NCBI RefSeq assembly: GCF_021556435.1
Contig: NZ_JAKGCU010000023.1
Location: 1 to 64,000, forward strand
Origin: Gordonia tangerina
GTDB lineage: Bacteria > Actinomycetota > Actinomycetes > Mycobacteriales > Mycobacteriaceae
DNA length: 64,000 nt
Direction of reading: 5' to 3'
How positions within the stretch are numbered: the stretch's first letter is position 1; each line of letters begins with the position of its first letter. Below are positions 1-8,348 of this stretch, piece by piece. The notes under the pieces are model-generated. The model ran no database searches, was not told the DNA's origin, and worked only from the letters and a program-made list of their open reading frames with translations. A program made the position numbers and the translations under genes.

Positions 1-206
1 GTGTGGGCGAGGTCGAGATCGCCGTCGCTGAGTACGTCGAATGGTTCAACCACCGCCGCCTGCACGGCGAGATCGGACACGTCCCACCCGTCGAGTACGA
101 GAGCGCCTACTGGTCGACCCACACCGTCACCAGCTACCGTGAGAACCCGGTCCCCGCAAACGCTGGAACCAACTAACCGAGCCTCCAGCAAACCCGGGGC
201 GATTCA
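1..206 (+). mobile_element. Right end of an IS3-family insertion sequence
   Basis: The window opens inside an insertion sequence. It holds the C-terminal end of an OrfB-type transposase, then about 30 bp ending in a terminal repeat that reads TGAATCGCCCCGGG on the minus strand, starting at 206. A TGAA(C/T)CGCCCCGG-type end is typical of actinobacterial IS3 elements (family knowledge). Directly after the end, the sequence continues as the interior of an EamA transporter gene read from the other strand, so this is the insertion point. The left end and the target duplication lie outside the window. Confidence 0.8.
3..176 (+). CDS. IS3-family transposase OrfB, C-terminal fragment (cut by window edge)
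   Basis: Fifty-seven residues are visible, with no start in the window. The stretch YVEWFNHRRLHGEIG is the signature at the end of the IS3/IS150 integrase core: the Y-x-x-W-(F/Y)-N-x-x-R-x-H block that follows the catalytic glutamate of the DDE triad. The protein ends at a TAA 30 bp before the terminal inverted repeat, as usual for OrfB. Whether the element is intact cannot be told from this end alone. Confidence 0.85.
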   Translation: MGEVEIAVAEYVEWFNHRRLHGEIGHVPPVEYESAYWSTHTVTSYRENPVPANAGTN

Positions 207-871
207 GACCGGCCGGCGAGCGTTACGTCGAGTGACGACGTCGCCATCGGCAAGACCCCCACCAGGCCGGCCACTGCGAGAATCACCGCACCAACCGTGA
301 GCCCGCCCGCCGCCAGCGTCAACGGCGGTAGCGCGATCCGGTCGTCGGCGGAGATCACGAAGTATGCCGCCGCACCCACCATCGCGATCAGGGCCCACAA
401 GACACCGATCACGTCGGTGCCGACGTCACCGCGCAGATCGAGCACGAGTGCGAGACCTGCCAGCGCAATCACCGCACCCATGATGGTCAGCCGCCCGGGG
501 CGTTGGCGGTGACGCAGCCACATCCAACCGATGACGGCCACGGGTGCGGTGTACTCGATCAGCAGCGCGACCCCCACCTGTAGGTAGGTCACCGCGTAGA
601 AGTAGGCGAGCTGGCAGGTGGCCACGGCGAGAGCGCCGTAGGCGAGCAGGATCGGCCATGCGTGGCGCAGCGCACCCCAGCGGCCGCGCAGTGCGACGAC
701 TCCGGGAACGAGAAGAATCGCCGCGCCGAGCGCGATCCGTACGGTCACGGTGGCGCCGGCGGTCCACCCGGCATCGATCATTGCCCGGGCGAGCACGCCG
801 GACAACCCGAAGGCGGCCGAGGAGCCCAGGCCGAGCACCAGACCCGTCGACGTGCGTGACCGGATTGTCAC
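173..871 (-). pseudogene. EamA/DMT-family transporter, 3' end removed by IS insertion
   Basis: The product starts at a GTG and reads as an EamA (drug/metabolite transporter) permease. It has strings of hydrophobic segments (for example GVALLIEYTAPVAVIGWMWL and the VIGVLWALIAMVGAAAYFVI segment) and the glycine-rich N-terminus SSAAFGLSGVLARAMIDAG. Family members have about 10 helices and 290-310 residues. This frame gives 232, and the last 11 or so (SESPRVCWRLG) are read from the inserted IS end, so only about 220 residues are native (down to position 207). The C-terminal three helices are missing, and loss of function is likely. The substrate is unknown; EamA proteins often export amino acids or metabolites. 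Confidence 0.8.
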
Positions 872-994
872 GACACCGGTCGGCGTGCATCATGCCCGGT
901 ACGGGGACACCATTGGCTCATCGGCACAATGTAGCGAAGCCGACGGTGCGGGCGAACCTTGTCACAGGGCGAGCGTGCACATCGGCACGACCGG

Positions 995-2518
995 TCAGCC
1001 GAGCGGACTCAGTGCGTCGGACGTTGCCGCGAGTTTCCCCGATTCGTGATCGCGCAGCAACGATGCGACGGTTTCGGCGGAGTCGGTCTTGTTGGTGCCG
1101 ATGAAGCCCGAGGGACCGCGCTTGATCCACCCGGTCACGTACATGCCGGGGCGGGGCACACCGTCGTCTACGACGCGGCCGGCATCGTGCGGGATGACGC
1201 CGCGGACGTCGTCGAAAGGCAGGCCCGCGATGGCCACGCCGCGATATCCGATCGACGTGAGAATCAGCGATGTGTCGATCGATTCGGAGACGCCGGTGGG
1301 TTCGACGGCCCCGGAATCTCCGATGCGTGTGTGGTCGGTGACGAGGCCGCTGACGTGGCCGTCGGGGCCGAGGCGGACCGCCGACGGCGAACGGTGAAAG
1401 GCGAGCCGGATGCGAGGTCCGTCACCGGGTGGCCGACCGGCCACCTCTGCCAACACTTCCAGTTTCGCTCGCGTCGTCGCGTCGTCGACGACCAGGTCGG
1501 CCGCCGAGCCGAGATCGGCGGGGTCGATGACCACGTTGACGCCGGTGTCGACCAATCCCACCAGCTCGGGCAGGGTGAATGCGGCGTGCGCGGCACCGCG
1601 GCGACCCAGCACCACCACTTCGTCGATCGCGGAGTGTCGCAGGGCCGCCAACGCGCGCCGCGAGATCGTGGTGTCGGCGAGAGACGCCGGATCGGCCGTG
1701 AGGATTCGGGCCACGTCCAGGGCGACGTTGCCGTTGCCGATCACCACGGCCCGTCGGCTGGAGAGGTCCACATCGAGATCGGCGTGATCGGGATGGCCGT
1801 TGTACCAGCCGACCAGCGCGGTTGCGCTCAGGACGCCTGGGGCGTCGGCATTCTCGATGTCGAGCCGCCGGTCGGTGGGCGCGCCGCCGGCCCAGATGAC
1901 GGCCTGATGACGGCGCTGTAGTGCATCCAACGTGACGTCAGCCCCCACGGCGACGTTGAGCCGGATGTCGCAGCGCGGTTCGCGTGCGATGTCATCAAAC
2001 AGTCTCATCACCGATCGGGTGGCGAGGTGGTCGGGTGCCACCCCGAAGCGGGCCAGGCCGAACGGGCGGTCCAGACGTTCGTAGATGGTCACCGAGACCT
2101 GTGGATGCCGCAGCAACTCGTCGGCCGCGTACATCGCCGACGGGCCGGAGCCCACGATGCCCACCGACAACGGCGCATCGACACTCAGTTGCCTCGGCTT
2201 GCTGATGGGGGCCAGTGGGAGTCGTTGCGCGGTGTCGACCGGGAAGCGGACGGCATCTGCGGCGGGCCCATCGAAGTGGGCGGCGTTGATGTCGGCGAAC
2301 CGTGCCTGTTCATCGGGGAGTCGATGGCCGGGCACGATGGCGCTCACCGGACATGCGCTCACGCAGGCACCACAGTCGACGCACGTCGACGGATCGATGT
2401 AGAGCATCTCCGAGGTGCCGAACCCGGGCTCCTCGGGAGTGGGATGGATACAGTTCACCGGGCATGCGTAGACACACGAGGCATCTCCGCAGCACGCCTG
2501 TGTGACGACGTGAGGCAT
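995..2518 (-). CDS. fprB: Ferredoxin-NADP(+) reductase with N-terminal ferredoxin domain (FprB-like)
   Basis: This 507-residue flavoprotein moves electrons between NADPH and an iron-sulfur ferredoxin. Residues 1-60 are a bacterial ferredoxin domain with two cysteine clusters (CCGDASCVYACPVNC and CVDCGACVSACP), fitting 7Fe/8Fe-type clusters. From about residue 110 an adrenodoxin-reductase-like part begins with the FAD-binding motif VGIVGSGPSAMYAADELL. An NADP-binding GNGNVALDVAR follows near residue 260. The same fusion is found in M. tuberculosis FprB (Rv0886), which also sits next to an AurF-like gene. It lies 34 bp downstream of the diiron oxygenase gene on the same strand, so it is very probably cotranscribed and likely its electron donor (inference). 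Confidence 0.88.
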   Translation of the reverse strand: MPHVVTQACCGDASCVYACPVNCIHPTPEEPGFGTSEMLYIDPSTCVDCGACVSACPVSAIVPGHRLPDEQARFADINAAHFDGPAADAVRFPVDTAQRLPLAPISKPRQLSVDAPLSVGIVGSGPSAMYAADELLRHPQVSVTIYERLDRPFGLARFGVAPDHLATRSVMRLFDDIAREPRCDIRLNVAVGADVTLDALQRRHQAVIWAGGAPTDRRLDIENADAPGVLSATALVGWYNGHPDHADLDVDLSSRRAVVIGNGNVALDVARILTADPASLADTTISRRALAALRHSAIDEVVVLGRRGAAHAAFTLPELVGLVDTGVNVVIDPADLGSAADLVVDDATTRAKLEVLAEVAGRPPGDGPRIRLAFHRSPSAVRLGPDGHVSGLVTDHTRIGDSGAVEPTGVSESIDTSLILTSIGYRGVAIAGLPFDDVRGVIPHDAGRVVDDGVPRPGMYVTGWIKRGPSGFIGTNKTDSAETVASLLRDHESGKLAATSDALSPLG

Positions 2519-2552
2519 TTCGGTTCCGTTGCAGCAGTGGGCGGGTGCGGTA

Positions 2553-3566
2553 TCAGGCCGCGGTGTAGGTGGGCTCGCTGCGGAACCGTGACGGGCGTCC
2601 GCCGATACCCAGCAGCTTCCACAACAGGCGCGAGACGGGGTTCATCAGCCCGCACTGCTCGCCGAGCATCCGGACATCGCCGAATACGTTTCGTAGGAAC
2701 TGCTTTGACTCCGGTGACCGCCAGAAGATGTCGCGCATCACCTCATTCGGGATGTCGAAACGCCGCTGGAACGACCTCGGCGGCACCACGATGGCACCGC
2801 ACAGGATGCGCATGGTGAGCGGGAACATCAACGACAGCAGGAATCGCTGGACGCGACCCTTCTGCGGCACAGTCTCGCGCAGGAGGTGGTGCGCGAAGGA
2901 GATGTGGCGGGCCTCCTCAGCGACGTGCAGCTGCATCACCGCGGCCATGGTCGGATGCAGGTTGGCGCGCGTGCGTAGGAAATCTTTCTGGATGTGGTCG
3001 ATCGGTTCCTCGCCGCCGAGCACACCGAAGAAGAACACCGTCGGGAAGATCGTCGACGCCAGAGGTACCAGCGGCGAGATCAGGCGATAACCGATCTTGG
3101 CGCCGGGCACGTCCATTCCGGAGCGGTTCACGAACTCCTGGAACATCAGGGTGTGATTGCACTCCTCCTTGGATTCGTGCGTGGTGTAGCGGAACTCCTT
3201 GGCGCCATTGGGCAATTTGAAGCTGTACTGCATGAGGCCGCGGATCAGAATCGATTCGAACTGCAGTCCGACCTTGGCGACATTGGCCTGTCGCCACATG
3301 CCGATCTCGATCTGCTTGTCGCGGGGTAGCTGCTGGTACCAGGGGTGTCGACCGACCGGGTCGACCTCGGCGGACAGAATCCAGCGCTCGTCATAGGGCA
3401 CGATGGCCATCTCCGGGGAGTCCCAGTCGATATCGATGTAGGGGTCGAAATTCCGATGCACTGACGCGCTCGACAGGTCGTCGAGCACCTGTGTGTAGTC
3501 GTCTGCCGGCGCCTGGGGGGCCTCGGGGACGTAGGTGGCGCCGATGCGGTCGATGGCGTTCGTCAT
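2553..3566 (-). CDS. AurF-like diiron oxygenase (p-aminobenzoate N-oxygenase family)
   Basis: The product is a 337-residue protein of the AurF family, non-heme diiron enzymes that oxidise aryl amines in AurF itself. The metal ligands expected for the family are visible: E104 (QFESIL), the E135-x-x-H138 pair (EECNH), E186/E187 (GGEEP) and E218-x-x-H221 (EEARH). Length and motif spacing are normal, so an active site is likely. The true substrate is unknown; the M. tuberculosis counterpart (Rv0885) is also uncharacterised, as far as I know. It is the first gene of a two-gene unit with the ferredoxin-reductase gene. The start follows a sigma-A-like promoter by about 90 nt. Confidence 0.85.
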   Translation of the reverse strand: MTNAIDRIGATYVPEAPQAPADDYTQVLDDLSSASVHRNFDPYIDIDWDSPEMAIVPYDERWILSAEVDPVGRHPWYQQLPRDKQIEIGMWRQANVAKVGLQFESILIRGLMQYSFKLPNGAKEFRYTTHESKEECNHTLMFQEFVNRSGMDVPGAKIGYRLISPLVPLASTIFPTVFFFGVLGGEEPIDHIQKDFLRTRANLHPTMAAVMQLHVAEEARHISFAHHLLRETVPQKGRVQRFLLSLMFPLTMRILCGAIVVPPRSFQRRFDIPNEVMRDIFWRSPESKQFLRNVFGDVRMLGEQCGLMNPVSRLLWKLLGIGGRPSRFRSEPTYTAA

Positions 3567-3664
3567 GATGGCTGCGGGTCCTTTGCGTGCTCAGAATCCT
3601 GCTGTCCGGGTCGGTTGACCAAGATCTCGACTCAGGTGGCCGAGAGCTCGGTCAATGGTTTCTG

Positions 3665-3693
3665 AACGTAGTTCGACGGCAGGTATATGTCAA
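3665..3693 (-). promoter_or_regulatory. Sigma-A-like promoter of the diiron oxygenase operon, with dyad over the -35
   Basis: On the minus strand a perfect -35 TTGACA (3693-3688) is followed after 17 bp by TACGTT (3670-3665). The predicted transcript starts near 3658 and has a leader of about 90 nt. An 11-bp perfect dyad, ACATT-C-AATGT (3693-3703), touches the -35 and is a candidate operator. It would have to be tested by 5'-end mapping. Confidence 0.55.
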
Positions 3694-3766
3694 CATTCAA
3701 TGTCACAATTCGCAATGGCACTGCGTGCCGCACCGGCATCGGCGATGCTGCGACAGGATGGTCGGC

Positions 3767-5575
3767 ATGGAGAAAATCCTGTTCGTGATCCTCGCGGTGC
3801 TCGGCATTGCCGCCGCGCACGTCATCGGCCCGCGGATTCGCGTGGCAGCGCCATTGCTGCTGGTCGTTGCCGGCGCCATCATTGGTGTGCTGCCGTTCGT
3901 GCCGGAAGTAGAGGTCGATCCGGAATGGATCCTGATTGGCGTGCTACCGCCACTGCTCTACTCGGCGGCGGTGTCCATGCCGACGATGGACTTCCGGCGA
4001 GACTTCGCGGCGATCAGTGCGATGTCGGTGGTGCTGGTGGTCATCAGTTCGGTGGTCTTGGGTGTCTTCTTCGACCAGATCATTCCCGGCGTGGATCTGG
4101 CCACCGGGATCGCGTTGGGGGCCATCGTCTCGCCGACCGACGCGGTCGCGACGTCGATCGCCAAACGACTGGGCGTGCCTGGTCGGGTGATCGCCATCTT
4201 GGAGGGTGAGAGCCTGCTCAACGACGCCACCGCACTTGTGCTGCTTCGGGCTGCGGTCGCGGCAACCGCTGCCGGTTTCTCGTTCGGTCACGTGGCCGTC
4301 AGCTTTCTCTGGGCGGTCATCGCCGCGGTGGCGATCGGTGCCGTAGTCGGTTGGGGAAACCTCTGGGTTCGGCGCCGGGTCGGTGACGCCACCGTCAACA
4401 CCGCGATCTCGTTCACAGTGCCCTATCTGGCTTACCTGCCGGCCGAGGAGCTCGGGGCCTCCGGGCTCGTCGCGGCGGTCACCGCCGGCCTGATCACCGG
4501 TGCCGGCGCGGTCCGCTACCTCTCGCCCCGTCATCGGGTTTCGGACGCGCAGAATTGGCGAACGGTGGAGTTTCTGGCCGAAGGTGGGGTCTTTCTCTTG
4601 ATGGGGTTGGAGTTGTGGGCTCTGTTGGTCGACGTCCGTAATGACCACGGCGGCATCGTCACAGCTGTCTGGATCGGGTTGTCGGCGCTGGCCATGACCG
4701 CGGTGGTGCGGGCGCTCTACGTGACCCCGCTGATCGTATGGCTCGACCGGGTCGCACGTCGACGTACGGCAATGCGGCCATATCTGGAGAACATGGACGC
4801 CTCCATTGTCGAGAAGTCCCGCCGGGCGGCCGCAGATGGCACCGGGGTCGCGGCCACCAGTGCCGAGCGGGGACGACGGCCCTCGCTACGGTTCGGTCGG
4901 GCAAAACGGAACCGGGCGAGAGCCGAACAGCTGTCGACGGCCGCATTCGCCGAGAACCCCGAATCGGCGCAGCGGGTGCGTGACCGGATCACCCGTGCCA
5001 TGGCCGATATCGACTACTACACCGCCTCGCCGATGGGCCCCAAGGAAGGCGCGATCATCGTTTGGGCCGGGATGCGTGGTGTCGTGACCCTGGCGGCAGC
5101 GCAGACCCTCCCGGCCGACACTCCGTCGCGAGAACTGTTGGTGCTCATTGCGTTCGTGGTCGCTGCGGCCTCGCTGATCGTGCAGGGTGGAACTCTCGGT
5201 TGGCTGATCCGGGTGCTGCGGTTGGCTGATGTGTCCGACGACCGCGCGGCCGAACGCACTCGCCTGCATGCCGAGTTGTCGCGGACTGCGTCGGAAACCC
5301 TCGCTAGATCCGATGTCGCGGGACGCTTTCCCTGGATTCGTGAACGGATCGAGAAGATGGAACGCCAGGCCGATGCCGACGACACCGTCATCGGCACCAA
5401 CCTGGCTTTTCGGGCCGCGTTCGAGCAGACCCGCCGCGAGGTCATCGACGCTCAGCGGGAAACCCTCATGCGTATGCGGTCGACCGGCACCTACCACTCC
5501 AACCTGCTGAGTCACGAACTGGCGCAACTCGACGCGGAGGAGATCAGTCTGGACATGCGCGTCGACGACGATTGA
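3767..5575 (+). CDS. Na+/H+ antiporter, CPA1 (NhaP-type)
   Basis: The protein is a 602-residue membrane antiporter exchanging sodium (or potassium) for protons. It starts MEKILFVILAVLGI, with about 12 hydrophobic segments to around residue 450. Family motifs visible are the DAVATSIAKRLGVPG region and GESLLNDATALVLL, which contain the ion-binding aspartates, and PKEGAIIVWAGMRGVVTLAAA late in the membrane domain. A long charged cytosolic tail (residues ~520-602) ends the protein, and a charged loop of about 100 residues interrupts the membrane part near 340-440. An upstream in-frame ATG at 3758 is an alternative start. The frame stays open to 3587, but no membrane-protein character is seen there. 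Confidence 0.88.
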   Translation: MEKILFVILAVLGIAAAHVIGPRIRVAAPLLLVVAGAIIGVLPFVPEVEVDPEWILIGVLPPLLYSAAVSMPTMDFRRDFAAISAMSVVLVVISSVVLGVFFDQIIPGVDLATGIALGAIVSPTDAVATSIAKRLGVPGRVIAILEGESLLNDATALVLLRAAVAATAAGFSFGHVAVSFLWAVIAAVAIGAVVGWGNLWVRRRVGDATVNTAISFTVPYLAYLPAEELGASGLVAAVTAGLITGAGAVRYLSPRHRVSDAQNWRTVEFLAEGGVFLLMGLELWALLVDVRNDHGGIVTAVWIGLSALAMTAVVRALYVTPLIVWLDRVARRRTAMRPYLENMDASIVEKSRRAAADGTGVAATSAERGRRPSLRFGRAKRNRARAEQLSTAAFAENPESAQRVRDRITRAMADIDYYTASPMGPKEGAIIVWAGMRGVVTLAAAQTLPADTPSRELLVLIAFVVAAASLIVQGGTLGWLIRVLRLADVSDDRAAERTRLHAELSRTASETLARSDVAGRFPWIRERIEKMERQADADDTVIGTNLAFRAAFEQTRREVIDAQRETLMRMRSTGTYHSNLLSHELAQLDAEEISLDMRVDDD

Positions 5576-5583
5576 GCTCGCAG

Positions 5584-5847
5584 TCAGCGTCGGGTGTCGT
5601 AGGGCAGTAGGGCCATTTCCCGGGCATTGCGGATCGCGGTGGCGACCTGGCGCTGTTGTTGGGGGGTCAGGCCGGTCACCCGGCGGCTGCGGATGCGTCC
5701 TTTGTCGGACAGGAACTGTCGGAGCAGGGCCACATCCTTGTAGTCGACGGGGTTGTTGCCGTCGACATGGATGCCGTGACCGTGCAACAGATTGCGCGCG
5801 CGTTTCGTCGGGATGTCTCGGGACGGTCGAGTTGGTTTGCGGGCCAC
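5584..5847 (-). CDS. rpsR2: 30S ribosomal protein S18, zinc-free paralogue
   Basis: This 87-residue bS18 starts at GTG ([11 protein letters not shown]) and carries the S18 core [50 protein letters not shown] (shown in full only by position, residues 34-83). It has no cysteine at all, as in the C-minus paralogues of mycobacteria. It is the last gene of the minus-strand unit rpmB-rpmG-rpsN-rpsR, 27 bp after rpsN. In mycobacteria the same gene set (Rv2055c-Rv2058c) replaces the zinc-containing proteins when zinc is scarce, so this copy presumably does likewise. Confidence 0.92.
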   Translation of the reverse strand: MARKPTRPSRDIPTKRARNLLHGHGIHVDGNNPVDYKDVALLRQFLSDKGRIRSRRVTGLTPQQQRQVATAIRNAREMALLPYDTRR

Positions 5848-5874
5848 TGTGTTACCTCGGGTTCGAATGGGTGA

Positions 5875-6180
5875 TCACCAGCTGGACTTCTGGATGCCGG
5901 GGAGTTCGCCCCGGTGGGCGAGTTCGCGGAAGCGCACCCGGGAGAGCCCGGCCTTGCCGATGTAGCCGCGGGGGCGTCCGTCGACGGCATCGCGGTTGCG
6001 CAGCCGCGTCGGACTCGCATCGCGGGGTAGTCGCTGCAACCGGCGCTGGGCGTCTCCCCGTTGCCGGGGGGACGACGTCGACGCGGCGATGGTCCGTTTG
6101 AGCTCGGCGCGGGTCTGCGCATACCGGGCGACGATCTCGCGCCGTTGTCGGTCGCGGACGATCTTGGACTTCTTGGCCAT
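5875..6180 (-). CDS. rpsN2: 30S ribosomal protein S14, zinc-free paralogue
   Basis: A 101-residue uS14 begins [20 protein letters not shown]. The conserved end reads [23 protein letters not shown]. The zinc-binding CxxC...CxxC of the short C-plus form is absent: there are no cysteines, and the protein has the longer length of the zinc-independent form. Its ATG overlaps the rpmG stop by one base (ATGA), so translation is coupled. The open frame continues upstream to 6366, but the S14 start is clear from homology. Confidence 0.92.
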   Translation of the reverse strand: MAKKSKIVRDRQRREIVARYAQTRAELKRTIAASTSSPRQRGDAQRRLQRLPRDASPTRLRNRDAVDGRPRGYIGKAGLSRVRFRELAHRGELPGIQKSSW

Positions 6181-6344
6181 CAGCGGTCCTCTCGGAAGTC
6201 GACGTGCTTGCGCACGACTGGGTCGTACTTGCGCAACACCATCCGGTCGGGGTCGTTGCGCCGGTTCTTGCGCGTGACGTAGGTGTAGCCGGTGCCGGCC
6301 GTCGACCGCAGCTTGATGATCGGTCGGATCTCGTTGCGGGCCAT
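6180..6344 (-). CDS. rpmG: 50S ribosomal protein L33, zinc-free paralogue
   Basis: The product is a 54-residue bL33 ([20 protein letters not shown]...), with normal length for the family. The four cysteines of the zinc-ribbon form are lacking, including at the [13 protein letters not shown] stretch where a CxxC would stand. Start and stop codons overlap both neighbours (ATGA with rpmB and rpsN), which shows a tightly coupled operon. Confidence 0.93.
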   Translation of the reverse strand: MARNEIRPIIKLRSTAGTGYTYVTRKNRRNDPDRMVLRKYDPVVRKHVDFREDR

Positions 6345-6580
6345 CAGATCTTCTCTCCGCGCGCACGGATCGTCGCGAGAACCGACTCGATTCCGACCTT
6401 GTCGATGGTCTTGATTCCCTTGGCGCTCACGCGCAGGGTCACGTAGCGGCCCTCGCCGGGCACGTAGTAGCGCCGGCGCTGGATATTGGGGTTCCACCGC
6501 CGCGACGTGCGGACGTGCGAATGTGACACCTGTTTGCCGAACCCGGGTTCGCGGCCGGTCACCTGACAGCGTTGGGACAT
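6344..6580 (-). CDS. rpmB2: 50S ribosomal protein L28, zinc-free paralogue
   Basis: First gene of the minus-strand ribosomal protein unit; 78 residues, normal for bL28. It has the family block [21 protein letters not shown] and the C-terminal [13 protein letters not shown]. Only one cysteine remains (residue 5, RCQVTG), where the zinc form has CxxC pairs, so it cannot form the zinc site. The promoter must lie in the 105 bp shared with the divergent COG0523 gene, where Zur-like boxes are seen. Confidence 0.92.
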   Translation of the reverse strand: MSQRCQVTGREPGFGKQVSHSHVRTSRRWNPNIQRRRYYVPGEGRYVTLRVSAKGIKTIDKVGIESVLATIRARGEKI

Positions 6581-6602
6581 TGAGGTGCTCCTCTCGTGCT
6601 AT

Positions 6603-6670
6603 TGGAAATGATTGGCGTTTGTGTGGCTGTCACGGTACCGTCGGTCTCGACTAAATGGAAATTGTTGTCA
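6603..6670. promoter_or_regulatory. Two Zur-like operator boxes in a divergent promoter region
   Basis: Two 15-mers resemble the actinobacterial Zur box (approximately TGAAAATGATTTTCA, from family knowledge). One is TGGAAATGATTGGCG at 6603-6617 and the other is TGGAAATTGTTGTCA at 6656-6670; each matches 11 of 15 positions. They lie between rpmB2 (minus) and the COG0523 gene (plus), exactly where a zinc repressor should control both arms. The region is also the most AT-rich of its surroundings. Binding by Zur is an inference. Confidence 0.6.
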
Positions 6671-6685
6671 AGAAGGTGGTAGACG

Positions 6686-8056
6686 GTGAACGACGGAGGA
6701 CCGGCTCGGCGACGTGGCGCGCCATCGACGACCGACGAGCGGACGCCGATCGTGCTCGTGACGGGGCTTGAGGCGGCGGCGGTATCGCGGGTCGGGGATG
6801 CTCTCACGGGTGAGATGAGTTTGGATACCGCAGGGACCGTCCTGGTGCATCACGACTTCTCGCACGTCGCTGACGGCAGGGTGGCTCGGCTCATGAGCTG
6901 GGTTGACCCGGATGGGCGGCGACGCGAACGGACAATCGGCGTCGAACTCGCCCACGGATGCGTGCCTTGCACGCTTCGTGAGGATCTGCTCCCGCTGTTG
7001 CGCAGGCTCCATCGACGTTCGTCGGTGCGCCGGATCGTGTTGACCCTGGATCCGATCCTCGAACCCGAGCGCATCGCCTGGGCGATCGACGAGGTCGTGG
7101 TCGAGTCAATGCCCGGCTTCCTCGACGGTCCGGCATCGCGTGATGTCCGGATCGAGGCGACGATAGCCTGCGTCGCCGAGCAGGATTGGCTCGAATCGGC
7201 AACCGGCGACAACACACTCGCCGAGGCCGGGTTCGATCATGTCGACGACGACCGCACGCTGGCGCAGGTGGCAGTCGGCCAGGTGGCATTTGCCGACGCG
7301 CTCGTGGTGGCGGGCTGCGATCGGGCAATGCGCGACGCGTGGGAGTCCGCGCGGTTGACCGCTGTGCTCAAGCGGCTCGCCCCGAACGCACCCATCATGA
7401 TCGAGTTGCCGCAGCGTCCGGTGACGACGATTCTCCTCGAACGCCTGCTCGCCGCGGTGGCGCCGATGTCGCGCCGGGGCCGTGTGGACGCCCCACACGA
7501 CCCGTTGCTGCGCGGCGAGCCGCCACTGGACGCCGACTGCGGCGTGTCCTGGGTGGAATTCCACTCCGAACGGCCCATGCACCCGGGGCGACTGCACGAT
7601 GCCATCGACGCCCTGCTCGACGGGGTGGTGACCGCACGCGGCAGGCTGTGGATCGCGACCCAGCCCGCAGAGGCCTTATGGCTCGAGTCGGCCGGTGGTG
7701 CCCTGCAGGTTGCCCGCGGTGGCGCATGGCTTGCCGCGATGGACGAGTCGGAGGTCGACCGGGAGCCCGCGGAACGACGCGCGATGGCGGCCCTGCGGTG
7801 GGACGAGCGCTACGGCGATCGGCACACATCTCTGGTGGCCCTGGTTCATCGCGCAGACGCATCCGAAATCCAGGACGCACTGCGGGATGCGTGTCTGAAC
7901 GAAGTCGAATTCGCCGCCGGACAGGAGTTCTGGGCGACCCTCGACGATCCGTTCGGCGGATTTCATACCGATCCCTGCGACGATCTCGATCTGACCGACA
8001 CCGCGACCGTCGACGCCGTGTCGATCACCGACAACACCGACCAACGAGAGGCCTGA
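6686..8056 (+). CDS. COG0523/CobW-family protein lacking the P-loop, zinc-starvation operon
   Basis: The product has 456 residues. The zinc-chaperone GTPases of this family carry GxxGxGKT and CxCC. Here the Walker A position reads VTGLEAAAVSRVGDAL, with no GK(S/T), and the metal motif is HGCVPCTLREDLL, that is CxxC. The C-terminal CobW_C-like domain is present (HPGRLHDAIDALLDGVVTARGRLWIATQP, by position about residues 308-340). The same degenerate form occurs in M. tuberculosis Rv0106. The M. smegmatis homologue in this operon type has been linked to recruiting a hibernation factor to zinc-free ribosomes (Mrf); I assign that role here only by analogy. It probably does not hydrolyse GTP. It is followed by L31 after 3 bp. 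Confidence 0.85.
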   Translation: MNDGGPARRRGAPSTTDERTPIVLVTGLEAAAVSRVGDALTGEMSLDTAGTVLVHHDFSHVADGRVARLMSWVDPDGRRRERTIGVELAHGCVPCTLREDLLPLLRRLHRRSSVRRIVLTLDPILEPERIAWAIDEVVVESMPGFLDGPASRDVRIEATIACVAEQDWLESATGDNTLAEAGFDHVDDDRTLAQVAVGQVAFADALVVAGCDRAMRDAWESARLTAVLKRLAPNAPIMIELPQRPVTTILLERLLAAVAPMSRRGRVDAPHDPLLRGEPPLDADCGVSWVEFHSERPMHPGRLHDAIDALLDGVVTARGRLWIATQPAEALWLESAGGALQVARGGAWLAAMDESEVDREPAERRAMAALRWDERYGDRHTSLVALVHRADASEIQDALRDACLNEVEFAAGQEFWATLDDPFGGFHTDPCDDLDLTDTATVDAVSITDNTDQREA

Positions 8057-8059
8057 CCG

Positions 8060-8311
8060 ATGAAACGAGACATCCACCCCGACTACCATTCCGTCGTCGT
8101 CCGCGATGCGTCCACGGGTTCGCAGTTCCTCACCCGATCGACCGCCACGTCCGACGATCACGTCGAGTGGACCGACGGCAACACCTATCCGCGCATCACC
8201 GTCGACGTGACCAGCGAATCGCATCCGTTCTACACCGGCGTGGCACGCGTACGCGATGTAGCCGGTCGAGTGGAGAAGTTCAACCGGCGCTACCCGAGAT
8301 ACGGTCGCTGA
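8060..8311 (+). CDS. rpmE2: 50S ribosomal protein L31 type B (zinc-free)
   Basis: A bL31B of 83 residues starting [27 protein letters not shown] and the RYPRYGR end are typical. There is no CxxC, so it is the zinc-independent type. It follows the COG0523 gene by 3 bp, so it is probably the second gene of the plus-strand arm of the Zur-controlled locus. Confidence 0.95.
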   Translation: MKRDIHPDYHSVVVRDASTGSQFLTRSTATSDDHVEWTDGNTYPRITVDVTSESHPFYTGVARVRDVAGRVEKFNRRYPRYGR

Positions 8312-8348
8312 CGCCGGCTGGAGAGGCGTCCTGTCTCAGCGAATCTGG

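Noticed and set aside
959..1921. 320-codon open frame on the plus strand
   Set aside because: Shadow of the ferredoxin-reductase gene, whose cysteine clusters and FAD motif are clear on the other strand.
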